Positions 42,394 through 51,400 of a stretch of 64,000 nucleotides of DNA are shown piece by piece. Positions within the stretch are counted from its first letter, which is position 1, and each line of letters begins with the position of its first letter. The position numbers were made by a program, and so were the translations under genes. Below the pieces are notes generated by a model. It was not told the origin of the DNA and searched no databases. It worked only from the letters and a program-made list of their open reading frames with translations. Source of the DNA: Methanoculleus taiwanensis (GTDB lineage Archaea > Halobacteriota > Methanomicrobia > Methanomicrobiales > Methanoculleaceae); the NCBI RefSeq assembly GCF_004102725.1, contig NZ_LHQS01000002.1, positions 611,984 to 675,983 of the forward strand, given 5' to 3'.

Positions 42394-43275
42394 CTAGAGT
42401 ATGTTCCTTCGAAATGCGTACGCAACCAGCAGAAGTACGGTACATATGAGAATTATTTTTATTATGGTTGTGCTTTTCACGGCAGCAAGCAGGGATGTGA
42501 CGGCGCTGCCGCTCGTCGTCTCCGAGTTGGTCAGATCGATGAGCAGGGTTTCGTTGCCTTCGAGAATATTTTGGACGAACTGCTGGTTGTCGCGGACGCT
42601 TCCGAGCGTGAGCATGCCGTTGATGAAGAGGCTCGGGTCGGCGAGAACGAAGAGGTCTCCCTCGCCGATCCGCTCGTATGCCACGACCCCGTGCTTCCCG
42701 AGCGTCTCGTCTGCATCGATATGCAGGTCTCCGTCCGTGTCGACGAAACTTAAGATCGAGGTCTCGAGGAGTATCTCGCCGCCGGTGAGCGAGGCGGGCC
42801 GGTTCATCACGACGATCTCCACTCCTTCGGTGAGGGTACTGTTCGCGCTCCGGTAGGCAAGGACGGTATGGGGGTTGCTGTACTCGGCGTCCATGCTCGA
42901 GAGGTTCCCGTCCTGTATCCGGATCGTGCTGCCGAGTCCCGCGAGCAGCTGGTTCGCCGTGCCGAAGTCGTCCGCGAGAACGAGCGTGCTCCCCGCCTCG
43001 ACGTAGTCCCGGTAGCGAGCGATCGCCTCGTCGTCGAACGCCGCTCCCGGCGCGATCAGGAGGAGGCGGGAGTGCGGGTAGGCGTCGAGGTCGTCGAGGT
43101 CGGTGATAGTCACGGCACCGAGGTCCCCCGCCCGTTCGAAGAGCACGGAGGTGCCGTTCCACTGGATGTTGTACCTGCTGTAATCCTCTGTTGTCGTGGC
43201 GAGGTGAACGAAGAGCACCGCGGCCAGCAGGAGGAGGATACACCCGACCAGCGCGAATAGATTCTTAATCTGCAT
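42394..43275 (-). CDS. DUF4350 domain protein
   Basis: 293 aa from the ATG at 43275. N-terminal helix (5-25), a GATase-like domain (SRLLLIAPGAAFDDEAIARY, STLVLADDFGTANQLLAGLG, EGDLFVLADPSLFINGML) of the DUF4350 type, and a C-terminal helix (IIKIILICTVLLLVAYAF) with a basic end. A calcium-loop-like DTDGDLHIDADE sits near 210. The start overlaps the DUF4129 end by 11 bases. Structural rather than catalytic role in the MoxR system is likely. Confidence 0.85.
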   Translation of the reverse strand: MQIKNLFALVGCILLLLAAVLFVHLATTTEDYSRYNIQWNGTSVLFERAGDLGAVTITDLDDLDAYPHSRLLLIAPGAAFDDEAIARYRDYVEAGSTLVLADDFGTANQLLAGLGSTIRIQDGNLSSMDAEYSNPHTVLAYRSANSTLTEGVEIVVMNRPASLTGGEILLETSILSFVDTDGDLHIDADETLGKHGVVAYERIGEGDLFVLADPSLFINGMLTLGSVRDNQQFVQNILEGNETLLIDLTNSETTSGSAVTSLLAAVKSTTIIKIILICTVLLLVAYAFRRNIL

Positions 43276-44992
43276 CACGCTCCGTATCTTCGGAGATCTG
43301 CTCGAAGAGGCCTGCAAGCTCCCGGCGCTCCTCGTCCGTCGGCTGCTTTCCGCCGTAGCGGACGGCCTCGTATCTCCGGACGAACTCGGCAAGCCGTTCT
43401 CCGAGGGGGAGTCTTCTGCAGGCCGCGAGGAGCTCCCGCGGGGTCATGGCGAGGTGGTTGTCGATCCGCTGCGCCTTTGCGATCCTGCCTGCGAGGTGCA
43501 GGTAGAGTGCGTGAACCGCATCGCTGATCCGGCCTCCGGCAACCAGCCGGGCGAACTTCTCGGCGGCGTTCTCGTCCTCTCCGGGAAGGGGCTCTTCGAC
43601 TGCCGGTTCATCCGGTAGATCGGCACGCTCTTCCGAAAGCGCCTCTGCCGCCGGTTCGCCCGGCTGCCCCCGCCGCCTGCGGATGTACCAGACGCTGCCT
43701 ATCGCGGCGAGGAGGAGGAAACCCCCGTAGACGAAGATCGGGGAGCCGAAGAGCGAGGGTGCGATCTCTACGAGCACGGGAGCGCTCTCCGTCCCGTTGA
43801 GGGGGAAGGACGAGCTCTCGAATATCGCCGTGACCCGGTAGGTGCCCGCCTCGAACTGCTGCTCGAGGGTATAGTTTCCGGTATCGTCCGTCGTCGCCGT
43901 CGCGATTGTCCTGCCGTCCGCCGTTAGCCGGACGGGAGCATCGGCGACCGGTATCTCTCCTGCCCGGAGGCTGCCGGCAAGCGTCCGGTTCTCCGCCCGT
44001 GCCCCCTCCACCACCTCAAGGGTGAGGACGGTGTCGAGCGGGAGGACGGTGAAGGTGACGACCTCCGAGTAGGTGGAACCGTGGACGGCGTAAGCGAGGT
44101 GCTTCCCTGCCCGGATCCGGTCGACGGTGAAGGTGGTGCCGTACCGCCCGTCGTCGCCGGTGGCGACCGTCGTCCAGTACTTGCTGTCGATGTAGAGGGT
44201 GACGTTCTCTCTGCCGACACGCTTCCCCGTCAGTTCTCCCGACGCCCAGAGCCGGTCCTGGTACACGCCGGTATCCGGACTGATCGCAATCGAGAGCCGC
44301 TGCGGCGTGGTCGGAGGAGCGGGGGTCTCCGTCCGGCGCGTTTCCTGCTTCGCCTCGATCTCCTCGACGATCTCCTCGAAGTCGTCGATGCTCTGCTCGT
44401 AGGTCGTAGTATCGAGCTCGAAACGGGAGCTCGTGTTCACCATCGCGCTCTCGCGGGACCGGTAGCCTTTGAAGTTCTCGGCGATCTGCGATCGCAGCGC
44501 TTCGCCCTCGTAGCTGACCGAGTAGAGGAGGTCGGGGCGGTTTTCGTCGCGATAGCGGATCTCGAGGCTCTGCAACTCCTGGAACCGCCGGGTGTCGTTT
44601 AAGAGCGACTGCATGCTCTCGACATTCTTTTTATTGTTCCTCCGGAACTCCTCAAGCTCCGTCTCCGACATATCGAGGTTGATCACCATGCTGTCGAGGC
44701 GCCGGGACTGCTCCATGTACTGCTGCAGATCGCGCTCGGCAGATTCGAAGTCCTTCAGCTTGATATTCAGTACGAGCGTGCCGGTGTTGTCGAGCACCTC
44801 GGACATCAGCGGGAGGAGTACCTGGGACTGCTCGCGGGAGATCTGCTTCAGCGCCTCCGGGTTCTGGTGGAACGGGGTATCAGAGTCGCTTTTGAATGTG
44901 TAGAGGGCGGGGGACGCCGCATATTGGGCGATAAGGGCAAAGAATAGGACTGCAAGGACTACGAGCAGAACCTGCGTGTACCGCCGCTTCAT
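43265..44992 (-). CDS. DUF4129 domain protein
   Basis: 575 aa. Signal-anchor helix (6-28), a ~180-residue coiled-coil-rich extracellular part (QQYMEQSRRLDSMVINLDMS, IDDFEEIVEEIEAKQETR), two transthyretin-like Ig domains (about 235-330 and 335-405; VTLYIDSKYWTTVATGDDGR, TATTDDTGNYTLEQQFEAGT), a helix at about 410-428 with RRRRG, and the cytoplasmic DUF4129 domain (RIDNHLAMTPRELLAACRRL, EAVRYGGKQPTDEERREL). The DUF4129 end commonly partners MoxR/DUF58. The outside part could sense or bind surface material. Confidence 0.88.
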   Translation of the reverse strand: MKRRYTQVLLVVLAVLFFALIAQYAASPALYTFKSDSDTPFHQNPEALKQISREQSQVLLPLMSEVLDNTGTLVLNIKLKDFESAERDLQQYMEQSRRLDSMVINLDMSETELEEFRRNNKKNVESMQSLLNDTRRFQELQSLEIRYRDENRPDLLYSVSYEGEALRSQIAENFKGYRSRESAMVNTSSRFELDTTTYEQSIDDFEEIVEEIEAKQETRRTETPAPPTTPQRLSIAISPDTGVYQDRLWASGELTGKRVGRENVTLYIDSKYWTTVATGDDGRYGTTFTVDRIRAGKHLAYAVHGSTYSEVVTFTVLPLDTVLTLEVVEGARAENRTLAGSLRAGEIPVADAPVRLTADGRTIATATTDDTGNYTLEQQFEAGTYRVTAIFESSSFPLNGTESAPVLVEIAPSLFGSPIFVYGGFLLLAAIGSVWYIRRRRGQPGEPAAEALSEERADLPDEPAVEEPLPGEDENAAEKFARLVAGGRISDAVHALYLHLAGRIAKAQRIDNHLAMTPRELLAACRRLPLGERLAEFVRRYEAVRYGGKQPTDEERRELAGLFEQISEDTERDAD

Positions 44993-45255
44993 GAATTCAG
45001 GATCTCCAGGACTTTATGGGCGACGATGGCACCGAAGAGGATGACGCCCGTTGCAATCGCATACCGAAGATAGTGCAGGTAGGACGGCCGCGAGAACGCC
45101 GGATCGATCAGTTCCACGGCGATAAGAATGCCGATGAGCCAGAGGACGAAGAAGATCTCGAGATCGAGGTTTCCTGCGAGGATCATGAAGAACGTGACGA
45201 TGAGCAGCCAGACGATGAGCCCGCCCGCAGCCAGATGTTTCTTTTTGATCGTCAC
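44989..45255 (-). CDS. small membrane protein, first gene of MoxR operon
   Basis: 88 aa with three helices (about 8-28, 31-48, 63-82). MTIKKKHLAAGGLIVWLLIV start; no known family. ATGA overlap with the DUF4129 gene shows coupling. Its start lies 124 bp from the divergent gene at 45380. Confidence 0.7.
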   Translation of the reverse strand: MTIKKKHLAAGGLIVWLLIVTFFMILAGNLDLEIFFVLWLIGILIAVELIDPAFSRPSYLHYLRYAIATGVILFGAIVAHKVLEILNS

Positions 45256-45335
45256 GGCATCTTCCCCCTATACCCCTTTCTTTTGTAGGATTTTTGGAAA
45301 TACCTCTGTCAGGTAGAGATCTATTGGTTACAAAT

Positions 45336-45372
45336 ATTTATAAAACCAAATGACATTACTGCCTGAGGAGGT
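45336..45372 (+). promoter_or_regulatory. TATA box and Shine-Dalgarno of gene 45380
   Basis: atttataaaa at 45336-45345 and GAGGAGGT at 45365-45372, seven bases before the ATG at 45380. The upstream in-frame ATG at 45350 would lie before the expected transcription start. Confidence 0.6.
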
Positions 45373-45379
45373 ATTCGAG

Positions 45380-45880
45380 ATGAGACGCTATGGTTTGGTA
45401 CTTCTGTCGCTCCTGGTTGCGGCGCTCCTGGTCGCTCCGGCCGGTGCGTTCACCGCCGATTCTCTCGACATCGCCGTCGATGAGAGCGGAGATGCAGAGG
45501 TGAGGTTTGATTATTCGTTCTCGTGGATCGAGCAGATTGCTGTCTTCTTCAAGATAACGGCGCCCGAACAGGAACTGAAGAGCGCACTTGAGAGTTACTC
45601 GGGGAAACCCGTCACGATCGTTGCGGTAAAGAGCGGGTACTCCGTCTTCGACGTCCGTGAGTTCGCCCATATCAGGGAGAACGGGACGAGCAGGGTCTAC
45701 ACGCTTCCGGCACTTGACTTCACCGCAGCCGAGAAGAAACTCAAGGAATACTGGTTTGCCCCGCTCATCGAGGCCGATTTCTCCCCGGCAGTGACCACCG
45801 TCCGCTTCCCCGACGGCTACGAGGAGAAGGTCTTTGATCAGAGTGCGATCCCGTCGCTCTCCCACGAGATAACCGCATAA
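45380..45880 (+). CDS. exported hypothetical protein
   Basis: 166 aa from the ATG at 45380, fixed by a strong GAGGAGGT. Signal peptide 1-23 (LLSLLVAALLVAPAGAF). The mature part is a small alpha/beta domain (DESGDAEVRFDYSFSWIEQI, VVAVKSGYSVFDV-like strands, EKKLKEYWFAPLIEADFSPA) without anchor or cysteines. No family recognised. Divergent from the MoxR operon and could share its control. A run of seven T follows the stop. Confidence 0.7.
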   Translation: MRRYGLVLLSLLVAALLVAPAGAFTADSLDIAVDESGDAEVRFDYSFSWIEQIAVFFKITAPEQELKSALESYSGKPVTIVAVKSGYSVFDVREFAHIRENGTSRVYTLPALDFTAAEKKLKEYWFAPLIEADFSPAVTTVRFPDGYEEKVFDQSAIPSLSHEITA

Positions 45881-45882
45881 CC

Positions 45883-45889
45883 TTTTTTT
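45883..45889 (+). terminator. U-tract terminator after gene 45380
   Basis: Seven T residues three bases past the stop codon. Confidence 0.4.
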
Positions 45890-45896
45890 GAAGATC

Positions 45897-47138
45897 TTAT
45901 CCGAGAGCCGCTTCGACGAGGAGAGCGGCCGCCAGCGTCACAACCCCCGCAATCGATAACGGGAGGGTGTACCGGCGCACGACGGTTTCGAACCCTTCGC
46001 CGGTCGTCCGCTTGAGCAGCCAGAAGAACGGGTCGCTGACGTAGCTGAACATGAACGCTCCCGCGGCGATCATCAGCACGAGGGCGGCGGGATGGAGCTC
46101 CGGAACCAGCCCCGTCGTGGAGAGAACCGTCGCGGTGACGGCGGCGGTGACGACCCGGGAGCCCTGTGCCGCCTGAAGGAGCGCTGCGATGACGAACGGC
46201 AGGAGAAGCCCCGGAAGGTGGCCCGCAACGAGCGCTGCAACATCGGACGGGAACGTGCTCGCGGCGATCACCCCGCCGAAGGCGCCGGCGCCGGTAAGGT
46301 CGAAGATGATGATCCCCGCGTTCTTTGTCCCCCGGGCGAGCGCCCGCTCCCGGACGTCGGCAGGAACGTCGATGAGCGCCACGAAGAGCGCTGCAAGAAG
46401 CGCGATGTAGATGTTGGAAAGCCCCCTGAGCGGAGGGACGATAAACCCGATCCCGAGCATCAGGAAGAGCACGATGAGTGGCAGCCACGTACGGACGGCA
46501 ATGCCGCCGCCGGATCTCTGTTCAGGCGCCTCTCCCGCCGGGATGCGGCTCCGCCAGAAGAGGAGGAGGGCGCTGAGCAGCAGGAGCGAGATCGGGAGCG
46601 TGAAGAGGTCGACCCGCCAGGGCTCGCCCGGGTACAGGCCGAGTGTGGTGACGACGGTATGGATCACGGGCGAAGGGTAGAGGAGGACGTAGGAGATGAT
46701 CCCTGCAACACCGGTCACAAAGAGGAGAGTGGTTGCCGCCGCCCGTTCACTTCGAAGATGGGAGACGATCGGTGCGAGGATCACAAAGGAGGTGATCCCG
46801 CACATCAGGGGCACGGAGAGGAGGTAGCCGGCAATCCCTGCCGTGTAGAGCGGGTGGCGGGCGACCTTCCTGATGTCGGCGACGATATCCTCGATCCTGC
46901 CGCTCTCCCGGAGCACCTGCGCGATGACGACGCCTGCGAAGATGACGATCCCGAGGATCGCGAAGATCCGTCCCGCTCCGGCGGTGACGGCCGGCATGAA
47001 GACGTCCACCGGCATCCCGGAGAGAACGCCGAAGAGCACCGCCGCACCGGTGAGGGTGAGAAACGGCGGCAGGTGGTACCTGACCGAGGCGAGCGTGATC
47101 AGGACGAGGCAGACGGCGAACGGGAGGAGGGTATCCAT
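45897..47138 (-). CDS. GntP/DUF401-type permease
   Basis: 413 aa with about eleven helices. Features are the N-terminal PPFLTLTGAAVLFGVLSGMP, FAILGIVIFAGVVIAQVLRE, an ion-transporter style repeat (GVIAASTFPSDVAALVAGHL, QGSRVVTAAVTATVLSTTG) and SYVSDPFFWLLKR near the end. These match the gluconate permease-like/DUF401 group within the ion transporter superfamily, which take up organic acids with protons. The DPFFW motif is shared with GntP. Substrate unknown. Single gene. Confidence 0.75.
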   Translation of the reverse strand: MDTLLPFAVCLVLITLASVRYHLPPFLTLTGAAVLFGVLSGMPVDVFMPAVTAGAGRIFAILGIVIFAGVVIAQVLRESGRIEDIVADIRKVARHPLYTAGIAGYLLSVPLMCGITSFVILAPIVSHLRSERAAATTLLFVTGVAGIISYVLLYPSPVIHTVVTTLGLYPGEPWRVDLFTLPISLLLLSALLLFWRSRIPAGEAPEQRSGGGIAVRTWLPLIVLFLMLGIGFIVPPLRGLSNIYIALLAALFVALIDVPADVRERALARGTKNAGIIIFDLTGAGAFGGVIAASTFPSDVAALVAGHLPGLLLPFVIAALLQAAQGSRVVTAAVTATVLSTTGLVPELHPAALVLMIAAGAFMFSYVSDPFFWLLKRTTGEGFETVVRRYTLPLSIAGVVTLAAALLVEAALG

Positions 47139-47195
47139 CAGTACAGATATACTGGTACCCCGCGTCTCAAAATATCGCCGCTTCGCCTCCTCGGC

Positions 47196-48041
47196 TTACC
47201 GGTGCTCTGCTACCCTCGTCCTCGCGATATCAGCGTATTCGGGGTCGATCTCAAACCCGATATACTGCGTCCCGAGCGTGGTGCAGGCAAGAGCGGTGCT
47301 GCCGATGCCCATGAAGGGGTCGAGGACGAGCGTCGCAGCAGAGTAGCCGTGGAGCCGTATGCACATCTCCGGGAGTTTTTCAGGAAAACTCGTCGGGTGC
47401 GGCCGCGACGACCGTATCGTCCGGTAGGGGATGAACCAGGTGTTCCCCCGGTCGCGGAGATCCTGCTGCGCAGCCTTCCACCGGCCGATATTTGATTTGT
47501 CCTGGTAGGCCACGCCGACGTCGAGCTTCTGTAAGGAGACGCCGCCTTCTTTGGTGAAGTGGAAGATATGCTCGTGGCACTGGCTCAGGTACCGCGTGCT
47601 GTTCACCGGCTGGTAGTGGCCGACTGCGATGTCGCCGGTTATCCGGTCGTAGTTCCCGACGTCTGCTTTCTCGATCGCGATGGATTTGACCCAGTGTATC
47701 ACGTTCTGGAGGGCATAGTGCGGCCGGAACCGCTGGACTGCGTCGAAGGGTATCCAGGGGTCGCTCGGTTTCCCGCCAACGTTCAGGAAGAACGAGCCGT
47801 CTGCTTTCAACACCCGCTTTGCCGCGACGGCCACCTCCTCGATCCAGTCGAGATACTCTTCCCGGGGTTTTTGATCGTCGTAGCGGTTGTAGTCTTTGCC
47901 GATATTGTAGGGCGGCGAGGTGACGACGATATCGACCGATCCTGCCTGCATCTGCCGCATGCCGGTCAGGCAGTCCATGGCGTGAATCGTGTTCGTCGCT
48001 ACGTAGGAGGGAGCGTCTCTTCCATCTTCCACTGCTATCAT
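47196..48041 (-). CDS. DNA (cytosine-N4 or adenine-N6) methyltransferase, type II beta class
   Basis: 281 aa. Catalytic motif [11 protein letters not shown] at residues 41-51 comes before the SAM-binding motif [14 protein letters not shown] at about 243, the beta-class order. The [16 protein letters not shown] end is motif II. SPPY favours N4-cytosine, but N6-adenine enzymes can also have it. A target recognition region lies between (about 110-215). No restriction endonuclease gene is visible next to it, so it may be an orphan methylase or part of a decayed system. Divergent from the P-type ATPase remnant. Confidence 0.88.
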   Translation of the reverse strand: MIAVEDGRDAPSYVATNTIHAMDCLTGMRQMQAGSVDIVVTSPPYNIGKDYNRYDDQKPREEYLDWIEEVAVAAKRVLKADGSFFLNVGGKPSDPWIPFDAVQRFRPHYALQNVIHWVKSIAIEKADVGNYDRITGDIAVGHYQPVNSTRYLSQCHEHIFHFTKEGGVSLQKLDVGVAYQDKSNIGRWKAAQQDLRDRGNTWFIPYRTIRSSRPHPTSFPEKLPEMCIRLHGYSAATLVLDPFMGIGSTALACTTLGTQYIGFEIDPEYADIARTRVAEHR

Positions 48042-48073
48042 AGAACTGTTGGCGCTCCTTATCCAAAAGGTGA

Positions 48074-48526
48074 ACGGGGCTTATCGGTGCCGCCCGGCAG
48101 TTCTTTGAACGCCGGCAGATCACCCGGATCCTGATCTTCGGGCTGGTTATGGGCGTGGCGAGTTTTCTGGTCTTCGAGCACCTTATTTTCCGGTTCCCCT
48201 ACGAGAGCGCCAATGCGATCATCTTCACCGCGTTCGCGGCGTTCCAGTGGTTCAACGGTATCCAGGCACAGAAGGAGCACGAACCGTTCTTCGTGAACAT
48301 CCGGCGCAGCCTGACGATCAACCCGCTCATCTTCCTCGGCGTTCTCATCGGGCTCCTCCTGCAGCTGGTCGCGATTTACATCGTCCCCTCCTGGTTTAAT
48401 GCCGTGCCCCTGGCGCCGGAGCAGTGGATCTATGTTATTCTCCTCTCCGTCGTGGCCTTCGCCGTGGTTGAGACGATCAAGTGGGTGGAGTACCTGGCCG
48501 ACAGAACGGCAGAGTCAGCGGGGTAA
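48074..48526 (+). pseudogene. C-terminal remnant of cation P-type ATPase
   Basis: About 150 codons with no start before 48149; an in-frame stop lies at 48071. The sequence matches the end of cation-transporting P-type ATPases: ARQFFERRQITRILIFGLVM, AIIFTAFAAFQWFNGIQAQK, then NPLIFLGVLIGLLLQLVAIY and IYVILLSVVAFAVVETIKWV, i.e. the last four or so membrane helices. The phosphorylation and nucleotide domains are gone; the 5' side is the methyltransferase promoter. Translation from the ATG at 48149 (125 aa) is possible, but a functional pump is not. Confidence 0.75.
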
Positions 48527-48535
48527 ACCGCTTTC

Positions 48536-49831
48536 TCACCCTGCACTCCGGACGATCTGTGCCAGGAGCGTGACAGAGAGCACCAGTGGAATGGCGTAGC
48601 GGATGAGGAACCGGAACACCCGTTGCATCCTCTCGCTCCCGCCGATCTCATCGAAGATCCAGTCCTGATTCATAAACCACCCTGCAACGATGCTCACGAG
48701 CAGGCCTGCTACGATGAGCCCGAGCGTTCCGAAGGCGTAGTCGCCAAGATCGAGGAGCGGCGTTTCGAAGAGTTCCAGCCGGAGTGCGGTGTAACTGAGC
48801 GCCGACGGGAGGCCGAGGAGCATGACGGCGCAAAAAACGAGGCGTGTCGCCCGCCCCCGGGAATACCCGTATGAATCGATGATCGTCGCGACCGGCACCT
48901 CGAGCATGGATACCGCCGATGTGAGCGCTGCAACGAAGAGCATGGTAAAGAAGAGCAGTCCGAGAACGGCTCCGAACGGAACGCTGCCAAAGACCGAAGG
49001 CAGGGCGACGAACGCGAGGTTCACGCCCGCTGCCGGGTCAAGGCCGAACGAGAAGACGAGCGGGAAGATGATCAGGCCGGCGAGGAGGGCGATCAGGATG
49101 TCGGCGACGGCTATCACCGAGGCGCTCCTGAAGATATTCGTCCGCCCGAGGTAACTGCCGTAGGTGATCAGGATACCCATCCCGACCGAGAGGGAGAAGA
49201 ACGCCTGCCCGAATGCTGCCGCCCAGACGAGCGGATCCGAGAGGCGGGAGGTGTCGGGTGTCAGGTAGAACGCGATCCCGGCGAGCGCACCGGATCCCGT
49301 GAGGGCGTATGCAGCCAGAATCAGGAGGATCGCCACGAGTACGGGGATGAGGTAGCGTGAGAGCCGCTCGATCCCCTCCCGGACTCCCGATCTGACCGTA
49401 GCGTAGACGACGAGGCCGGTGAGGAGGAAGAATATCAGCGGGTAGTAGGAGTTCGTGAAGGCTTCGAACTCGACCGGCCTGTTCAGGGCGAAGAAGAGGG
49501 TGTAGGCAAAGACCCAGCTCGTGATCACGAGGTAGTAGCTCAGGATCAGGCTTATGATGGCGACGATGAGGATGCCGACCGGGAAGAACCGTTCGCCGAT
49601 AGCCCGGAAGGCCGGCCCCACCGAGGTCTGCAGGTGCCGCCCGATGGCAAGTTCGAGCATCATGAGCGGCAGGGCGAAGAGGAAGACGGAGATCAGGTAG
49701 GGTATCAGGAACGCCCCGCCGCCGTTCTGCCCCACGATGTACGGAAACCGCCAGATGTTCCCGATACCGACAGCGGAGCCGATGCTGGCGAGGATAAACC
49801 CTGTCCATGAGGACCATCGTTCGCGAACCAT
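48536..49831 (-). CDS. sodium-dependent transporter, NSS/SNF family
   Basis: 431 aa, about eleven helices. The N-terminal signature WSSWTGFILASIGSAVGIGN with NIWRFPYIVGQNGGGAFLIP is the unwound helix 1 and Na+ site of neurotransmitter:sodium symporters. Helix 6 reads AAAFGQAFFSLSVGMGILIT, and the archaeal GSYLGRTN follows. Bacterial and archaeal members take up amino acids with Na+, for example tryptophan or tyrosine. Single gene, convergent with the ATPase remnant by nine bases. Confidence 0.92.
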   Translation of the reverse strand: MVRERWSSWTGFILASIGSAVGIGNIWRFPYIVGQNGGGAFLIPYLISVFLFALPLMMLELAIGRHLQTSVGPAFRAIGERFFPVGILIVAIISLILSYYLVITSWVFAYTLFFALNRPVEFEAFTNSYYPLIFFLLTGLVVYATVRSGVREGIERLSRYLIPVLVAILLILAAYALTGSGALAGIAFYLTPDTSRLSDPLVWAAAFGQAFFSLSVGMGILITYGSYLGRTNIFRSASVIAVADILIALLAGLIIFPLVFSFGLDPAAGVNLAFVALPSVFGSVPFGAVLGLLFFTMLFVAALTSAVSMLEVPVATIIDSYGYSRGRATRLVFCAVMLLGLPSALSYTALRLELFETPLLDLGDYAFGTLGLIVAGLLVSIVAGWFMNQDWIFDEIGGSERMQRVFRFLIRYAIPLVLSVTLLAQIVRSAG

Positions 49832-49924
49832 TGCAACCGCCGTTCGTTGCCGTTCAGGATGGCCTCCATCGCCTTAAGCATTCCCCTGGCCGGCTGCCGC
49901 GGGCAGAGGGGTGAAAAAAGAAGG

Positions 49925-51127
49925 TCAGGTGTTGCCGGACTCCTGCTCATAGGTGCAGTATTCACCCTTGAAGAACCAGTTCCGGTAGACGATCGGCGTG
50001 ATGATGGTGGTCAGAAGACTCATCAGGACGATGGCGACGAATATCCCCTGGCCGATGAGCCCCTGATCGAGCCCGATCAGCGCGACGATCATTGCAACCT
50101 CGCCCCGCGGCGCCATCCCGAACCCGATGATCAGCGAGTCTTCCCGGCACATGCCCATCGCCCGGGCAGGGAGGCCGCAGCCGACGACCTTGGTGATGAT
50201 GGCCACGACCGTCAGCGCAACGAGGAAGACGAGGATCTCAGGCGTGAGCGCCGTGAAGTCTGCAAGGATACCGAGCGAGACGAAGAAGATCGACGCGAAT
50301 ATGATCTGAAGGTACTCGGCGCCTTCCCTGACGTCCTTGCTGTTCCGCAGGCCCACGCCCTCGAAGGCGACGCCGGCGATGAACGCGCCGACGATCCCGG
50401 AGAGCCCCATCAGGTCTGCGAACATCGCGTAGAGGAATGCTATCATCATCGCGAAGATGAAGACGAACTCGGGATACTTCTTCGCAAGGTTGGACGCGTC
50501 CATCCGTTCGATGAGCCGGCTCACACCGAAGAGCCCGATCGCGCCTCCGATGATGATGAACCCGAAGGCTTTCGCGAGAACGATGCCGATCGAGACCGCC
50601 GAGATGCTCCCGCCCACGAGGTCTCCGGTGATCGAGAGCGCAACCAGGGAGAGGACGTCGTCGATGATCGCAACGCCGATGATCGCCCTCGCGGCCTCGG
50701 TCTGGAGCATGCCGATCTCTTTTAAGACGTTTGCCGTGATGGCGATACTGGTGGCGGTGAGCGCCGTCCCGACGAAGATCGCGCTTGCGAGGTCGAACCC
50801 GAAGAGCAGGGTGATGGCGTAGCCGCCTATCCACGGGACGATGACGCCGATGATTCCTATGACGCCGTAGCTTGCTTTCAGGATATCCTTGATGTTGAAC
50901 TCGAATCCGATGACGAAGAGGAGGATGATCGCTCCGAGGTGCGCGAGACTCCTGACGAAATCGGTGTAGGTGATCAGGCCGAGCATGCTCGGGCCGACGA
51001 GGAGTCCGACAAGAATGGCTCCGATGACTGCCGACTGGTTTATCCTGGATGCCAGGAGGTAGCCGGCAAGTGCAAGGAAGAGGAGCAGACTCATCTGAAA
51101 CTCAATTGAGGTGGCGATGCTCTCCAT
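49925..51127 (-). CDS. cation:proton antiporter, CPA2 (KefB/NapA) family
   Basis: 400 aa from the ATG at 51127. About twelve helices. The ion site is VAIIDDVLSLVALS (paired Asp), with ALTATSIAITANVLKEIGML upstream and FGMAPRGEVAMIVALIGLDQ near the C-terminus, all family signatures. Exchanges Na+ or K+ for H+ across the membrane. No TrkA domain. The start is set by a minus-strand TATA about 25 bases upstream; a longer frame to 51310 lies before the expected start of transcription. Confidence 0.92.
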   Translation of the reverse strand: MESIATSIEFQMSLLLFLALAGYLLASRINQSAVIGAILVGLLVGPSMLGLITYTDFVRSLAHLGAIILLFVIGFEFNIKDILKASYGVIGIIGVIVPWIGGYAITLLFGFDLASAIFVGTALTATSIAITANVLKEIGMLQTEAARAIIGVAIIDDVLSLVALSITGDLVGGSISAVSIGIVLAKAFGFIIIGGAIGLFGVSRLIERMDASNLAKKYPEFVFIFAMMIAFLYAMFADLMGLSGIVGAFIAGVAFEGVGLRNSKDVREGAEYLQIIFASIFFVSLGILADFTALTPEILVFLVALTVVAIITKVVGCGLPARAMGMCREDSLIIGFGMAPRGEVAMIVALIGLDQGLIGQGIFVAIVLMSLLTTIITPIVYRNWFFKGEYCTYEQESGNT

Positions 51128-51148
51128 GCAACAATATGGATGGGAGTT

Positions 51149-51160
51149 CTTAAAAATTAT
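51149..51160 (-). promoter_or_regulatory. TATA box of CPA2 antiporter
   Basis: On the minus strand gataatttttaa; predicted start within about ten bases of the ATG at 51127. Confidence 0.45.
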
Positions 51161-51400
51161 CTGCCCAATTTCCATTCCGGGAGCGATCCACCGTGCAGGG
51201 TCCGCTCCTGCGGCTCGTTCGCCGGATGATTCGACGGCCGGGGAGGGTGCGAAGATCGGTGATGAGCGTTCTCCAGCCCTGCCGGTCACAACCGGGGCTG
51301 CCGGCTGCACCCTGCTTTTGCAGGTGCTATGGCAGTGAAAGCGCCACGTTTTTGATGCGTCTCCTGCCCGTGCCGTCTACCGGCAAAGGCCGGGAACGGG

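Noticed and set aside
46092-47495. Plus-strand frame of 467 codons
   Set aside because: Antisense to the GntP-like permease and the methyltransferase end; no fold-like pattern.
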